Of a stretch of 64,000 bases of DNA, positions 36,585 through 44,283 are shown in pieces. Made by a program: the position numbers and the translations under genes. This stretch comes from Rs1 sp036960485 (GTDB taxonomy: Bacteria; Pseudomonadota; Gammaproteobacteria; Pseudomonadales; Balneatricaceae), in assembly GCA_036960485.1 (NCBI GenBank), contig JBALXS010000012.1:5288-69287 (forward strand), read 5' to 3'. The notes under the pieces are model-generated. The model did not search any database. It worked only from the letters and a program-made list of their open reading frames with translations, and had not been told where the DNA came from. The first letter of the stretch is position 1; every line of letters begins with the position of its first letter.

Positions 36585-36902
36585 TTATCTATCTCTTGGC
36601 AGATAGTCAGATAAAAACATTATTAATTCTAAGTTTTCTACGAAGCCGCCAATTCCCTTGTATTGCAGCCGGAGTAACTTGCTAAATTGACGAAGCATAA
36701 TGGCTGAATGCCACGAAGAGCGAATGCGCCATCGATGACAAGGAGCGGCTTTGCTTACTTTCATTTTGCCTGCATGGGTGTAGGTAAGTGGCGTGAGCAG
36801 GACGCGGAAGCTTTGGTCGCCAAAAGAAATGAGCTCGACAAAGTCAAAAACCCTTCTACTCTCTTGAATTAAAAAACTCACGCTGTTTGACATCCATGTC
36901 AT
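36585..36902 (-). other. Unidentified open segment, possibly an interspersed repeat
   Basis: An open frame of 105 codons on the minus strand (the motif TPLTYTHAGKMKVSKAAPC is internal), but the + strand is also partly open. Base composition is visibly richer in GC than the spacers on either side. There is no good Shine-Dalgarno and no family I can name. It ends about 30 bases before the right copy of the 37-bp repeat. I think it is more likely part of an inserted repeat or mobile element remnant than a working gene. Confidence 0.3.
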
Positions 36903-36931
36903 CGCTACATACCGTACTTCGTGTACATAAA

Positions 36932-36968
36932 AAATAAATCAGTAAAATTCTTTTAACTTCAAACAACA
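36932..36968 (+). repeat. 37-bp direct repeat, right copy
   Basis: Same sequence and orientation as 34376-34412 with two substitutions. It lies just upstream of the gcvP terminator. Confidence 0.8.
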
Positions 36969-37011
36969 AACTGCAGAGCACAGCCACACTCCCTTCTCTC
37001 AAATTCAAGAC

Positions 37012-37042
37012 AAAAAAAAGCGAACTCATCGTTCGCTTTTTT
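37012..37042 (-). terminator. Rho-independent terminator of gcvP
   Basis: GCGAAC (37020-37025) and GTTCGC (37031-37036) with loop TCATC, flanked by an A-run and a T-run. It works on both strands and lies 17 bases after the gcvP stop. Confidence 0.9.
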
Positions 37043-37058
37043 AATCTAGCTAATTTAC

Positions 37059-39944
37059 TTAAGCATCTTCTCTATAGCTATCAATACTAGGGCAGCTACA
37101 GATAAAGTTACGATCACCATATACGTTATCTACACGGTTAGCTGCAGGCCAAAACTTAGAAGCTTTAGTGGCGGCTGTTGGGAAGAATGCTTCTTCACAA
37201 GTGTATGGATGGCTCCAGTTAGAAACCATGTTCTTTTGCGTATGGGGTGCGTTAACTAGTGGGTTATCATCCGCCGGCCATTCGCCCGATTCAACTTTGG
37301 CAATCTCAGCGCGGATCTTAATCATCGCTTCAACTAAACGATCAATCTCAGCTTGTGACTCAGATTCAGTTGGCTCAATCATTAATGTGCCAGCCACTGG
37401 GAATGACATAGTTGGTGCGTGTAATCCGTAATCCATCAAGCGCTTAGCGATATCTTCTTCAGAAATCCCCGACACTTCTTTCAATGGGCGAATATCAACG
37501 ATACATTCGTGCGCTACTTTATCATTACGACCACGATAAAGAATTGGGTAATGTACTGCCAATTTCTCAGTCATGTAGTTAGCGCCTAAAATAGCATTCT
37601 GAGTAGAGTGCTTAAGGCCGTCTTTACCTAATGTACGGATGTACATCCATGTGATAGGTAAAATACTTGCTGAACCAAAAGGTGTTGCCGCAACAGCACC
37701 GTTAGTAGCACTGACTGCGCCACCTTGGATAACTTTATGACCAGGAAGGTATGGTGCTAAGTGGCTTTTAACGCCGATAGGACCAACACCTGGGCCACCG
37801 CCGCCGTGTGGAATAGCGAAGGTTTTGTGTAGGTTAAGGTGCGATACGTCTGAACCGATAACGCCTGGCTTAGAGATACCGACTTGTGCGTTCATGTTTG
37901 CGCCGTCCATGTAAACTTGGCCGCCACATTCATGAATTACTTCACAAATTTCAACGATTTCTTCTTCGTAGATACCGTGTGTAGATGGGTATGTGATCAT
38001 GATGCAAGATAGGTTATCAGCATGTTCTTTAGCTTTCGCTTTCAGATCATTAACATCAACGTTACCTTTGTCATCACATTCAACAATAACGACTTTTAAG
38101 CTCATCATTGCAGCTGATGCAGGGTTAGTACCGTGCGCTGAAGATGGAATTAAGCAAACGTCACGATGACCTTGGCCATTCGCTTCTTGGTACTTACGAA
38201 TCGCTAATAGACCTGCGTATTCACCTTGTGCGCCAGAGTTTGGCTGCAGTGATACGTTATCGTAACCAGTGATTTCTACTAGCATCGCCTCTAACTGGCT
38301 AATCATCGTTTGATAGCCAACCGTTTGATCTAGTGGTGCATAAGGATGCACATTGCTGAACTCGTTCCAAGTCACAGGAATCATTTGTGACGTAGAGTTT
38401 AGCTTCATGGTGCAAGATCCTAATGGGATCATGCCGTGAGCTAATGAGTAATCTTTGTTCTCTAAACGCTTCAGGTAGCGCAGCATTTCAGTCTCTGACT
38501 GGTAGCTGTTGAACGTTGGATGCGTTAGTACTGCATCTGTACGGCGCATATCATCGCTGATACCCGTCGCTGCACCAGCAACAATTGCTGCATCTAATGC
38601 GTCAGTGTCTAGACCGTGGCCTGCACCTAAGATGATGTCGAACAATTGAGCAACGTCAGCGGCTTGTGTCGTTTCATCAAGAGAGATACCGTATTGATCA
38701 TTACCTGCTTGACGAAAGTTACACCCTGCATCAAGAGCGCGCTGATAAAGAGCATCATCGCCTGAGATAGTGATTGTATCAAAGTAAGTGTCACTAACCG
38801 CTACGCCTTTACTACCTAAACCATTGGCTAGAATAGCCGTTAAGCGATGTGTGCGTTCAGCAATACGCTTTAGTCCAGCTGGGCCGTGGAATACTGCATA
38901 GAAGCTAGCCATGTTGGCAAGTAGCGCTTGTGCAGTACAGATGTTTGAAGTGGCTTTTTCACGTCTGATATGTTGCTCACGCGTTTGCATGGCCATACGT
39001 AGCGCTGGGTTGCCTTCTGAATCAACAGAAACACCAATGATTCTGCCCGGTACTTGACGCTTAAGCTTTTCACTTGCTGCAAAGAATGCTGCATGTGGAC
39101 CACCAAAACCCATAGGTACGCCAAAACGCTGTGAAGTACCTAGTACAACATCAGCACCTAGCTCGCCAGGAGATTTAAGTAGCATAAGTGCTAGTAAATC
39201 AGAGGCGACAGCAACCATTGCTTTTTGCGCTTTTGCCGCAGCAATATGAGTAGCAAGATCTGTTACGCTACCGTTAGTAGATGGGTATTGTAGCTGTGCG
39301 CCGAAAACATCGTAATCGCCTAGCTTGTCTGCGCTATCTACAACGACATCGTAGCCAAAGTATTCTGCACGTGTTTTGATGACATCTAATGTCTGTGGAT
39401 GCACATCAGTTGATACAAAATAAGTGTTAGTTTTTTTGCGATTGGCACGTTTGCATAAAGTCATTGCTTCAGCAGCGGCGGTTGCTTCATCTAGTAAAGA
39501 AGCATTTGCCAATGGCATACCCGTGATATCCATTACCATTTGCTGGTAATTCAACAACGCTTCAAGACGTCCTTGGGCAATTTCAGGTTGGTAAGGCGTG
39601 TACGCTGTGTACCAACCTGGATTTTCCATTACGTTGCGTAAAATGACAAATGGAACTTTAGTATTGTGATAACCCATACCAATATAAGATTTGTTGACCT
39701 TATTTTGGTCGGCCAGCGCACGTAATTCTGCAAGTGCATCAGTCTCACTAATGCCCTTATCCATGTTTAGCGCATCGTCTAAACGGATAGAATCAGGTAC
39801 CGTTTTTTCGATAAGCTGATCGAGTGAATCAAAACCTAAGCTAGAAAGCATGTTTTGCTGTTCGCTAGCACTAGGACCAACGTGGCGTTGGGTAAACTCT
39901 GAGTGATTTTCTAAATCATTCAAGGTAGACGTTTCATTTGTCAT
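37059..39944 (-). CDS. gcvP: Glycine dehydrogenase (decarboxylating), P-protein
   Basis: The 961-residue P-protein of the glycine cleavage system. It decarboxylates glycine on PLP and passes the aminomethyl group to the lipoyl arm of GcvH. It is the single-chain form, length normal for gammaproteobacteria. The PLP lysine is Lys707 in HKTFAIPHGGGGPG. The N-terminal half contains RHVGPSASEQ and IGMGYHNTKVP, and the second half GSCTMKLNS and NSGAQGEYAGL. The gene order gcvH-gcvP on the same strand, with a 207-base spacer holding a nested stem-loop, indicates co-transcription with possible processing. The gcvT gene is separate, across the divergent control region. Confidence 0.98.
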   Translation of the reverse strand: MTNETSTLNDLENHSEFTQRHVGPSASEQQNMLSSLGFDSLDQLIEKTVPDSIRLDDALNMDKGISETDALAELRALADQNKVNKSYIGMGYHNTKVPFVILRNVMENPGWYTAYTPYQPEIAQGRLEALLNYQQMVMDITGMPLANASLLDEATAAAEAMTLCKRANRKKTNTYFVSTDVHPQTLDVIKTRAEYFGYDVVVDSADKLGDYDVFGAQLQYPSTNGSVTDLATHIAAAKAQKAMVAVASDLLALMLLKSPGELGADVVLGTSQRFGVPMGFGGPHAAFFAASEKLKRQVPGRIIGVSVDSEGNPALRMAMQTREQHIRREKATSNICTAQALLANMASFYAVFHGPAGLKRIAERTHRLTAILANGLGSKGVAVSDTYFDTITISGDDALYQRALDAGCNFRQAGNDQYGISLDETTQAADVAQLFDIILGAGHGLDTDALDAAIVAGAATGISDDMRRTDAVLTHPTFNSYQSETEMLRYLKRLENKDYSLAHGMIPLGSCTMKLNSTSQMIPVTWNEFSNVHPYAPLDQTVGYQTMISQLEAMLVEITGYDNVSLQPNSGAQGEYAGLLAIRKYQEANGQGHRDVCLIPSSAHGTNPASAAMMSLKVVIVECDDKGNVDVNDLKAKAKEHADNLSCIMITYPSTHGIYEEEIVEICEVIHECGGQVYMDGANMNAQVGISKPGVIGSDVSHLNLHKTFAIPHGGGGPGVGPIGVKSHLAPYLPGHKVIQGGAVSATNGAVAATPFGSASILPITWMYIRTLGKDGLKHSTQNAILGANYMTEKLAVHYPILYRGRNDKVAHECIVDIRPLKEVSGISEEDIAKRLMDYGLHAPTMSFPVAGTLMIEPTESESQAEIDRLVEAMIKIRAEIAKVESGEWPADDNPLVNAPHTQKNMVSNWSHPYTCEEAFFPTAATKASKFWPAANRVDNVYGDRNFICSCPSIDSYREDA

Positions 39945-40068
39945 CTTTTTGTAACCTTTAAAAAGTAACGGCTGTGTTACTGGTAAATAAAACCGCTAAA
40001 AAATTAATACAACCGATAATAACCCTAGCAATAAAACTAGTGATCACCTCTGAATTGGCGGCATAAAA

Positions 40069-40133
40069 CTGATCTCAATTAACTGCATGTAAAGCTTATT
40101 TCAAACAAGCTACTACATAGATAAAGAGATCAG
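40069..40133 (-). other. Nested stem-loop between gcvH and gcvP
   Basis: CTGATCTC (40069-40076) pairs with GAGATCAG (40126-40133). Inside, ATGTA (40087-40091) pairs with TACAT (40114-40118), and AGCTT (40093-40097) pairs with AAGCT (40107-40111). Three helices are stacked in order. The mRNA reads leftward, so this RNA structure would sit 18 bases after the gcvH stop codon. It is a candidate for mRNA processing or attenuation; it does not resemble a glycine riboswitch. Confidence 0.55.
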
Positions 40134-40151
40134 CTTAATGTAGACAGCTAA

Positions 40152-40544
40152 CTAGTCTTCATCTGCTACTTTAGCTTCATAAGTTGCTGCATCTAGCAAT
40201 TTATCAAGTTGTGAGGCATCAGAAAGCTTAACTTTAGCAATCCAAGCGCCTTCAAAAGCATCTTCGTTGATCATTTCAGGTGAATCTTCAAGTGCTTCGT
40301 TAACCGCAACAACTTCGCCACTAACAGGTGCATAGATATCTGATGCAGCTTTAACTGATTCAACTAGTGAAAATTCAGTACCCGCTTCAATTTCAGAACC
40401 TACTTCAGGTAGTTCAACAAAAACCACATCTCCAAGTAATTCTTGAGCGTGATCAGAAATGCCAATTGTAACGGTGCCATCACCATTATCTAAAACCCAT
40501 TCGTGGGATTCAGCGTATTTACGATTCGTTGGTACGTTGCTCAT
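40152..40544 (-). CDS. gcvH: Glycine cleavage system H-protein
   Basis: A 130-residue lipoyl carrier protein. It shuttles the aminomethyl intermediate between GcvP, GcvT and lipoamide dehydrogenase. The lipoylated residue is Lys65 in LVESVKAASDIYAPVSG. The N-terminus YAESHEWV and the segment LGDVVFVELPEVG are diagnostic. Length is normal. AGAGG lies eight bases before the ATG. The lipA gene in the same locus makes the sulfur insertions on its lipoyl group. It lies between glyA and gcvP, with 142 and 207 bases of spacer. Confidence 0.98.
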   Translation of the reverse strand: MSNVPTNRKYAESHEWVLDNGDGTVTIGISDHAQELLGDVVFVELPEVGSEIEAGTEFSLVESVKAASDIYAPVSGEVVAVNEALEDSPEMINEDAFEGAWIAKVKLSDASQLDKLLDAATYEAKVADED

Positions 40545-40686
40545 GTCGTGCCTCTTTGGTTTATTTAACGGTCAAAATATAAGCGCAACTAAGCAAATCT
40601 AAGTTTAGTTACGCAGTATTTAAGAGAATAAATCTCTTATAGTAAATTTTTTATCACTAATACAAGAATAGTAAACGCGTTGTTAC

Positions 40687-41964
40687 TTATCTGTAAAGTG
40701 GAAAACGTGCGCAGAGTGCTTTTACTTGCACGGCTGCTTTTTGTTCTGCTGCACTGTTATCTTCTGGGTTGCTTGCAAGGCCGTCTAAAATATCACCGAT
40801 CAAGTTACCAATTAGGCGGAATTCTTCTTCACCAAAACCACGAGTTGTACCAGCTGGTGTTCCTAAACGGATACCAGAGGTAACCATTGGCTTTTCAGGG
40901 TCAAAAGGAATGCCGTTTTTATTACAAGTAATGCCTGCACGCTCAAGTGCTTCTTCAGTCACATTTCCTTTTAGTCCCTTAGGACGTAAATCAACCAGCA
41001 TTAAGTGTGTATCAGTACCGCTTGATACAATATCAACACCACGCTCTACCAATGTTTGCGCTAGAACTTTTGCATTAGTGATTACTTGCTTGATGTAAGT
41101 GGTGAACTCAGGCTCCAGCGCTTCGCCAAAGGCTACTGCTTTAGCCGCAATAACGTGCATTAATGGGCCGCCTTGTAGGCCTGGGAATACCGCTGAATTA
41201 ATTTTCTTACCGATATCAAGGTCGTTACTTAATACCATTCCACCACGTGGGCCACGTAATGTTTTATGCGTAGTGGTGGTCACAATGTGCGCATGTGGTA
41301 ACGGGCTAGGATGTTGTCCAGTGGCGATTAAACCGGCGATGTGTGCCATATCAACCATTAGGAAAGCACCCACTTTATCAGCAATTGCTCTAAAACGTGG
41401 GAAATCGATTTCACGGGGAATAGCAGATCCGCCAGCAATGATTAGCTTAGGCTTACATTCAATGGCGATTGCTTCAACGGCATCGTAATCAATACGCTGG
41501 GTGTTTTTATCAACGCCGTATTGGACAGCATTAAACCATTTACCCGATTGTGCAGGACGTGCACCGTGAGTTAAGTGGCCACCAGCATCTAAAGACATGC
41601 CTAAAATAGTATCACCTGGCTTTAGTAATGCCATGAAAACAGCACCGTTTGCCTGTGCGCCAGAGTGCGGCTGTACATTTACATATTCACAGTTGAACAA
41701 TTTTTTAGCACGTTCAATAGCAAGTACTTCAACTTCATCAGCAAACTCGCAACCACCGTAGTAACGACGACCAGCATAACCTTCAGCATATTTGTTAGTC
41801 AGTACTGTGCCCTGCGCTTGCATCACCGCTTTTGATACGATGTTTTCAGAAGCGATTAATTCAATCTGCTCCTCTTGACGGTTCAATTCACGATTAACCG
41901 ATGCGTCAATAGCCGCATCAGCAGTGGCTAGATCTTGGCCAAAAAAGTTATCAAGGTTGCTCAT
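40687..41964 (-). CDS. glyA: Serine hydroxymethyltransferase
   Basis: A 425-residue PLP enzyme that interconverts glycine plus methylene-tetrahydrofolate with serine. The PLP lysine is Lys234 in TTTTHKTLRGPRGG. Other family segments are ELIASENIVS, NKYAEGYAGRRYYGG and FPGLQGGPLMH. Here it would use the methylene-THF made by the glycine cleavage system to convert a second glycine into serine, the substrate of the neighbouring serine dehydratase. A second glyA for biosynthesis would be expected elsewhere in the genome. A small perfect hairpin lies just upstream of its start. Confidence 0.98.
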   Translation of the reverse strand: MSNLDNFFGQDLATADAAIDASVNRELNRQEEQIELIASENIVSKAVMQAQGTVLTNKYAEGYAGRRYYGGCEFADEVEVLAIERAKKLFNCEYVNVQPHSGAQANGAVFMALLKPGDTILGMSLDAGGHLTHGARPAQSGKWFNAVQYGVDKNTQRIDYDAVEAIAIECKPKLIIAGGSAIPREIDFPRFRAIADKVGAFLMVDMAHIAGLIATGQHPSPLPHAHIVTTTTHKTLRGPRGGMVLSNDLDIGKKINSAVFPGLQGGPLMHVIAAKAVAFGEALEPEFTTYIKQVITNAKVLAQTLVERGVDIVSSGTDTHLMLVDLRPKGLKGNVTEEALERAGITCNKNGIPFDPEKPMVTSGIRLGTPAGTTRGFGEEEFRLIGNLIGDILDGLASNPEDNSAAEQKAAVQVKALCARFPLYR

Positions 41965-41985
41965 TTTCTAATCCCTAAATTTTTC

Positions 41986-42006
41986 ACATCAAAAAAGCTT
42001 TGATGT
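41986..42006 (-). other. Stem-loop in the glyA leader
   Basis: ACATCAAA (41986-41993) and TTTGATGT (41999-42006) form an 8-bp perfect stem with a 5-base loop, 21 bases before the glyA start on the minus strand. It could be a weak terminator of the upstream transcript or a leader structure. Confidence 0.4.
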
Positions 42007-42130
42007 ATTAGTAAGATTTCCAATTGATGATTCAGCAATATGGCTGGCTCTTCAGTGCTGGAAATAATCGTTTAGTAATGCCTTTTACAGACACCCAAGG
42101 TTTTTCTTCTAAATTTATAGCTTTTAACGC

Positions 42131-43513
42131 CTAACAAGCAACTGCATTCACTGCTAAGCCACCCATTGATGTTTCTTTGTATTTTGACTGCATATCCACC
42201 CCTGTCTGACGCATCGTTTCTATTACGGCATCCAGTGATACATGATGTTCACCATCCCCTCTAAGCGCCAAACGTGAGGCATTGATTGCTTTCATAGAGC
42301 CCATGGTATTACGCTCGATACAAGGCACTTGCACTAGCCCACCAATAGGATCGCAAGTGAGACCCAAATTGTGCTCCATACCTATTTCGGCAGCGTTTTC
42401 GATTTGTAGATTATTACCGCCCATTACGGCACACAACGCACCTGAGGCCATAGAGCACGCCACGCCAATTTCACCTTGGCAACCTACTTCAGCAGCTGAA
42501 ATAGACGCATTCTTTTTATACAACATGCCAATAGCTGCAGCCGTGGCCAAGAAAGTAACAATACCCTCTTCATCGGCATCGGGAACAAATTTCACATAAT
42601 AGGCAAGAACTGCGGGTATCACACCTGCTGCACCATTCGTTGGCGCAGTTACTACGCGCCCACCTGCTGCGTTTTCTTCATTTACTGCCATTGCGTATAA
42701 GTTTACCCAATCCATTATTGTTAATGGATCTTGTGCCGAGCGTTCTGGATTATCCACCAAATCACTTCTTAACTTATTGGCACGACGACGAATTTTCAAA
42801 CCACCTGGTAAAAACCCTGTTTCTGCACAGCCACGTGTAATGCAGTTATCCATTACCTGCCATATATACAGGATGCGCTCGCGCAATGTGTCCGCATGTG
42901 GTCTGACTGCTTCGTTGGCTAATACTAGTTCGGCAATGGTTAAATTATTACTGTCTGCGACCTTTAATAGCTCTAACGCGGTATCAAATGGGTAAGGTTC
43001 TACAAAACCAGGATCTGTGAGATCACCTTTAGCTGATATTTCAGCTAAACTAAGTACAAAACCACCGCCAACTGAGAAGTATGTTTCATTTAAGACAATA
43101 ATGCCCGCACTGTCATAGGCAGTTAAACGCATCCCATTTGGGTGTTCATCTAAGGATTCGCCAAAGTTCATCACTAATTCGTGTTCGGGATCGAACTGTA
43201 CCAATTTTTCGCCATTTAAAAGCAATTGCTTATCTTGACTAATTTTGGCGATATACCCTGCAACAAGATCAGGGTTTACGGTATCAACTCGCTCTCCAAG
43301 CAAACCCAACATTACTGCTATATCGGTTGAGTGCCCCTTGCCCGTCATTGCTAAAGAGCCGTATAAGTTTGCTTTAACACGCACCGTGTCCACAAAGCGT
43401 TGTTGCTGTTTAAGACTTTCAATAAATCTATTTGCAGCTATAACAGGGCCTACCGTATGTGAACTCGAAGGGCCTATACCTACTTTAAACAGGTCAAATA
43501 TACTTAATGACAT
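42131..43513 (-). CDS. sdaA: L-serine ammonia-lyase (iron-sulfur dependent serine dehydratase)
   Basis: A 460-residue single-chain L-serine dehydratase that deaminates serine to pyruvate and ammonia using a [4Fe-4S] cluster. The N-terminus FDLFKVGIGPSSSHTVGP is diagnostic of the beta-type domain. The alpha-type domain contains APTNGAAGVIPAV and the cluster region ENAAEIGMEHNLGLTCDPIGG with its Cys. Cys residues in CQGEIGVACSMASGA fit the other cluster ligands. It is the last step of the glycine to serine to pyruvate route encoded here and is the first gene of the leftward unit. An 18-bp palindrome lies 52 bases upstream of its start. Confidence 0.97.
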   Translation of the reverse strand: MSLSIFDLFKVGIGPSSSHTVGPVIAANRFIESLKQQQRFVDTVRVKANLYGSLAMTGKGHSTDIAVMLGLLGERVDTVNPDLVAGYIAKISQDKQLLLNGEKLVQFDPEHELVMNFGESLDEHPNGMRLTAYDSAGIIVLNETYFSVGGGFVLSLAEISAKGDLTDPGFVEPYPFDTALELLKVADSNNLTIAELVLANEAVRPHADTLRERILYIWQVMDNCITRGCAETGFLPGGLKIRRRANKLRSDLVDNPERSAQDPLTIMDWVNLYAMAVNEENAAGGRVVTAPTNGAAGVIPAVLAYYVKFVPDADEEGIVTFLATAAAIGMLYKKNASISAAEVGCQGEIGVACSMASGALCAVMGGNNLQIENAAEIGMEHNLGLTCDPIGGLVQVPCIERNTMGSMKAINASRLALRGDGEHHVSLDAVIETMRQTGVDMQSKYKETSMGGLAVNAVAC

Positions 43514-43564
43514 AAGCGGAATCTCTTGGCTTAATTGCTTTGATGATTTATTAATAAATGCAGG

Positions 43565-43582
43565 TTAAGTTTATAAACTTAA
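43565..43582. promoter_or_regulatory. 18-bp perfect palindrome upstream of sdaA
   Basis: TTAAGTTTATAAACTTAA, fully symmetrical, 52 bases from the sdaA start codon, where a repressor or activator of sdaA could bind. Confidence 0.45.
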
Positions 43583-43859
43583 TTTCACCCGCATAATGAC
43601 ACTAGACTCTACTATCCTATTTGGAACTCAAGTTTAGCGGGTATGCAACTTTTAGCGATGTCGATAATTTTTCAGCAATTACCCACCATCTTCAAGCTAT
43701 GTTCTATTACTAACATAACACTTTACAATTTTTGATCTATTAACAGTGCGCTTTTTTATAACTTTTATTGCTCACTGATCGCTATCATTAGAATACACTC
43801 ATACATTCTTTTTATCTAAGTGCTAGAAGCAGATTAGCAACAGCTGAAAAAAAACTCAA

Positions 43860-43887
43860 GCAAAAGTTTCCTATAGGAAACTTTTGC
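43860..43887. promoter_or_regulatory. 28-bp perfect palindrome with TTTCC-N4-GGAAA core
   Basis: Fully symmetrical 28 bp centred on GTTTCCTATAGGAAAC (43866-43881), with outer arms GCAAAA and TTTTGC. The core recurs at 44125-44140. It lies in the middle of the divergent region. It is probably an operator; as RNA it would also fold, but no transcript through it is expected. Confidence 0.6.
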
Positions 43888-44124
43888 GCCTATGTTTACT
43901 TGGTAACAGCCATTAACATGAATTATTTTCCAGAAAAAGAGCAACTACCCACTAAAATATGCAACTCTATAGGCGCTAATATTTTCGCTATATTTGCCTA
44001 AAAAACCTTAAGATAGAGCACATTCAACCAATAAAACAAATAGTTACTAATAAACAAGTTTATACCGCTGCAGTAAAATCATTCTTTACTAGCATTTGAT
44101 ATTTTTCCATCAAAACATGAATAT

Positions 44125-44140
44125 ATTTCCAATAGGAAAT
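44125..44140. promoter_or_regulatory. Second TTTCC-N4-GGAAA palindrome
   Basis: ATTTCCAATAGGAAAT is a close match to the core of the 28-bp palindrome; the 5-base half-sites TTTCC and GGAAA are identical and two of the three other differing positions are outside them. It lies about 145 bases before the symporter start codon, so it may control the rightward unit. Confidence 0.55.
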
Positions 44141-44180
44141 TTTTTCTCCAAATTTAAAAAATATCCTGTTAGTATATGGA

Positions 44181-44216
44181 AGCTTTGCAAAGCTGAATGT
44201 AAAAAATTTTTGCAAA
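44181..44216. promoter_or_regulatory. Two TTTGCAAA boxes upstream of the symporter gene
   Basis: AGCTTTGCAAAGCT (44181-44194) is a perfect 14-bp palindrome containing TTTGCAAA, and a second TTTGCAAA is at 44209-44216, 25 bases further on. Paired TTTGCAAA boxes are known as sites of short-chain acyl-CoA regulators (PccR/RamB type). Whether such a protein acts here is unknown. Confidence 0.4.
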
Positions 44217-44283
44217 CCCCTCAATACACAATTGAGATAAAAGCAAAATAACTATAATAAATTAACGCAATTAAGGTGTAATA

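Larger units (their letters stand above)
43514..44283. other. Divergent control region of the glycine/serine catabolic locus
   Basis: 770 bases between sdaA (-) and the symporter gene (+) without a gene. It holds at least four perfect palindromes, annotated separately. I looked for a glycine riboswitch and did not see its conserved core. No regulator gene is adjacent, so the DNA-binding protein that uses these sites is encoded elsewhere. Confidence 0.7.

Noticed and set aside
43514..44283. Glycine riboswitch upstream of the symporter or sdaA
   Set aside because: The conserved tandem aptamer core was not found; the region shows DNA palindromes instead.
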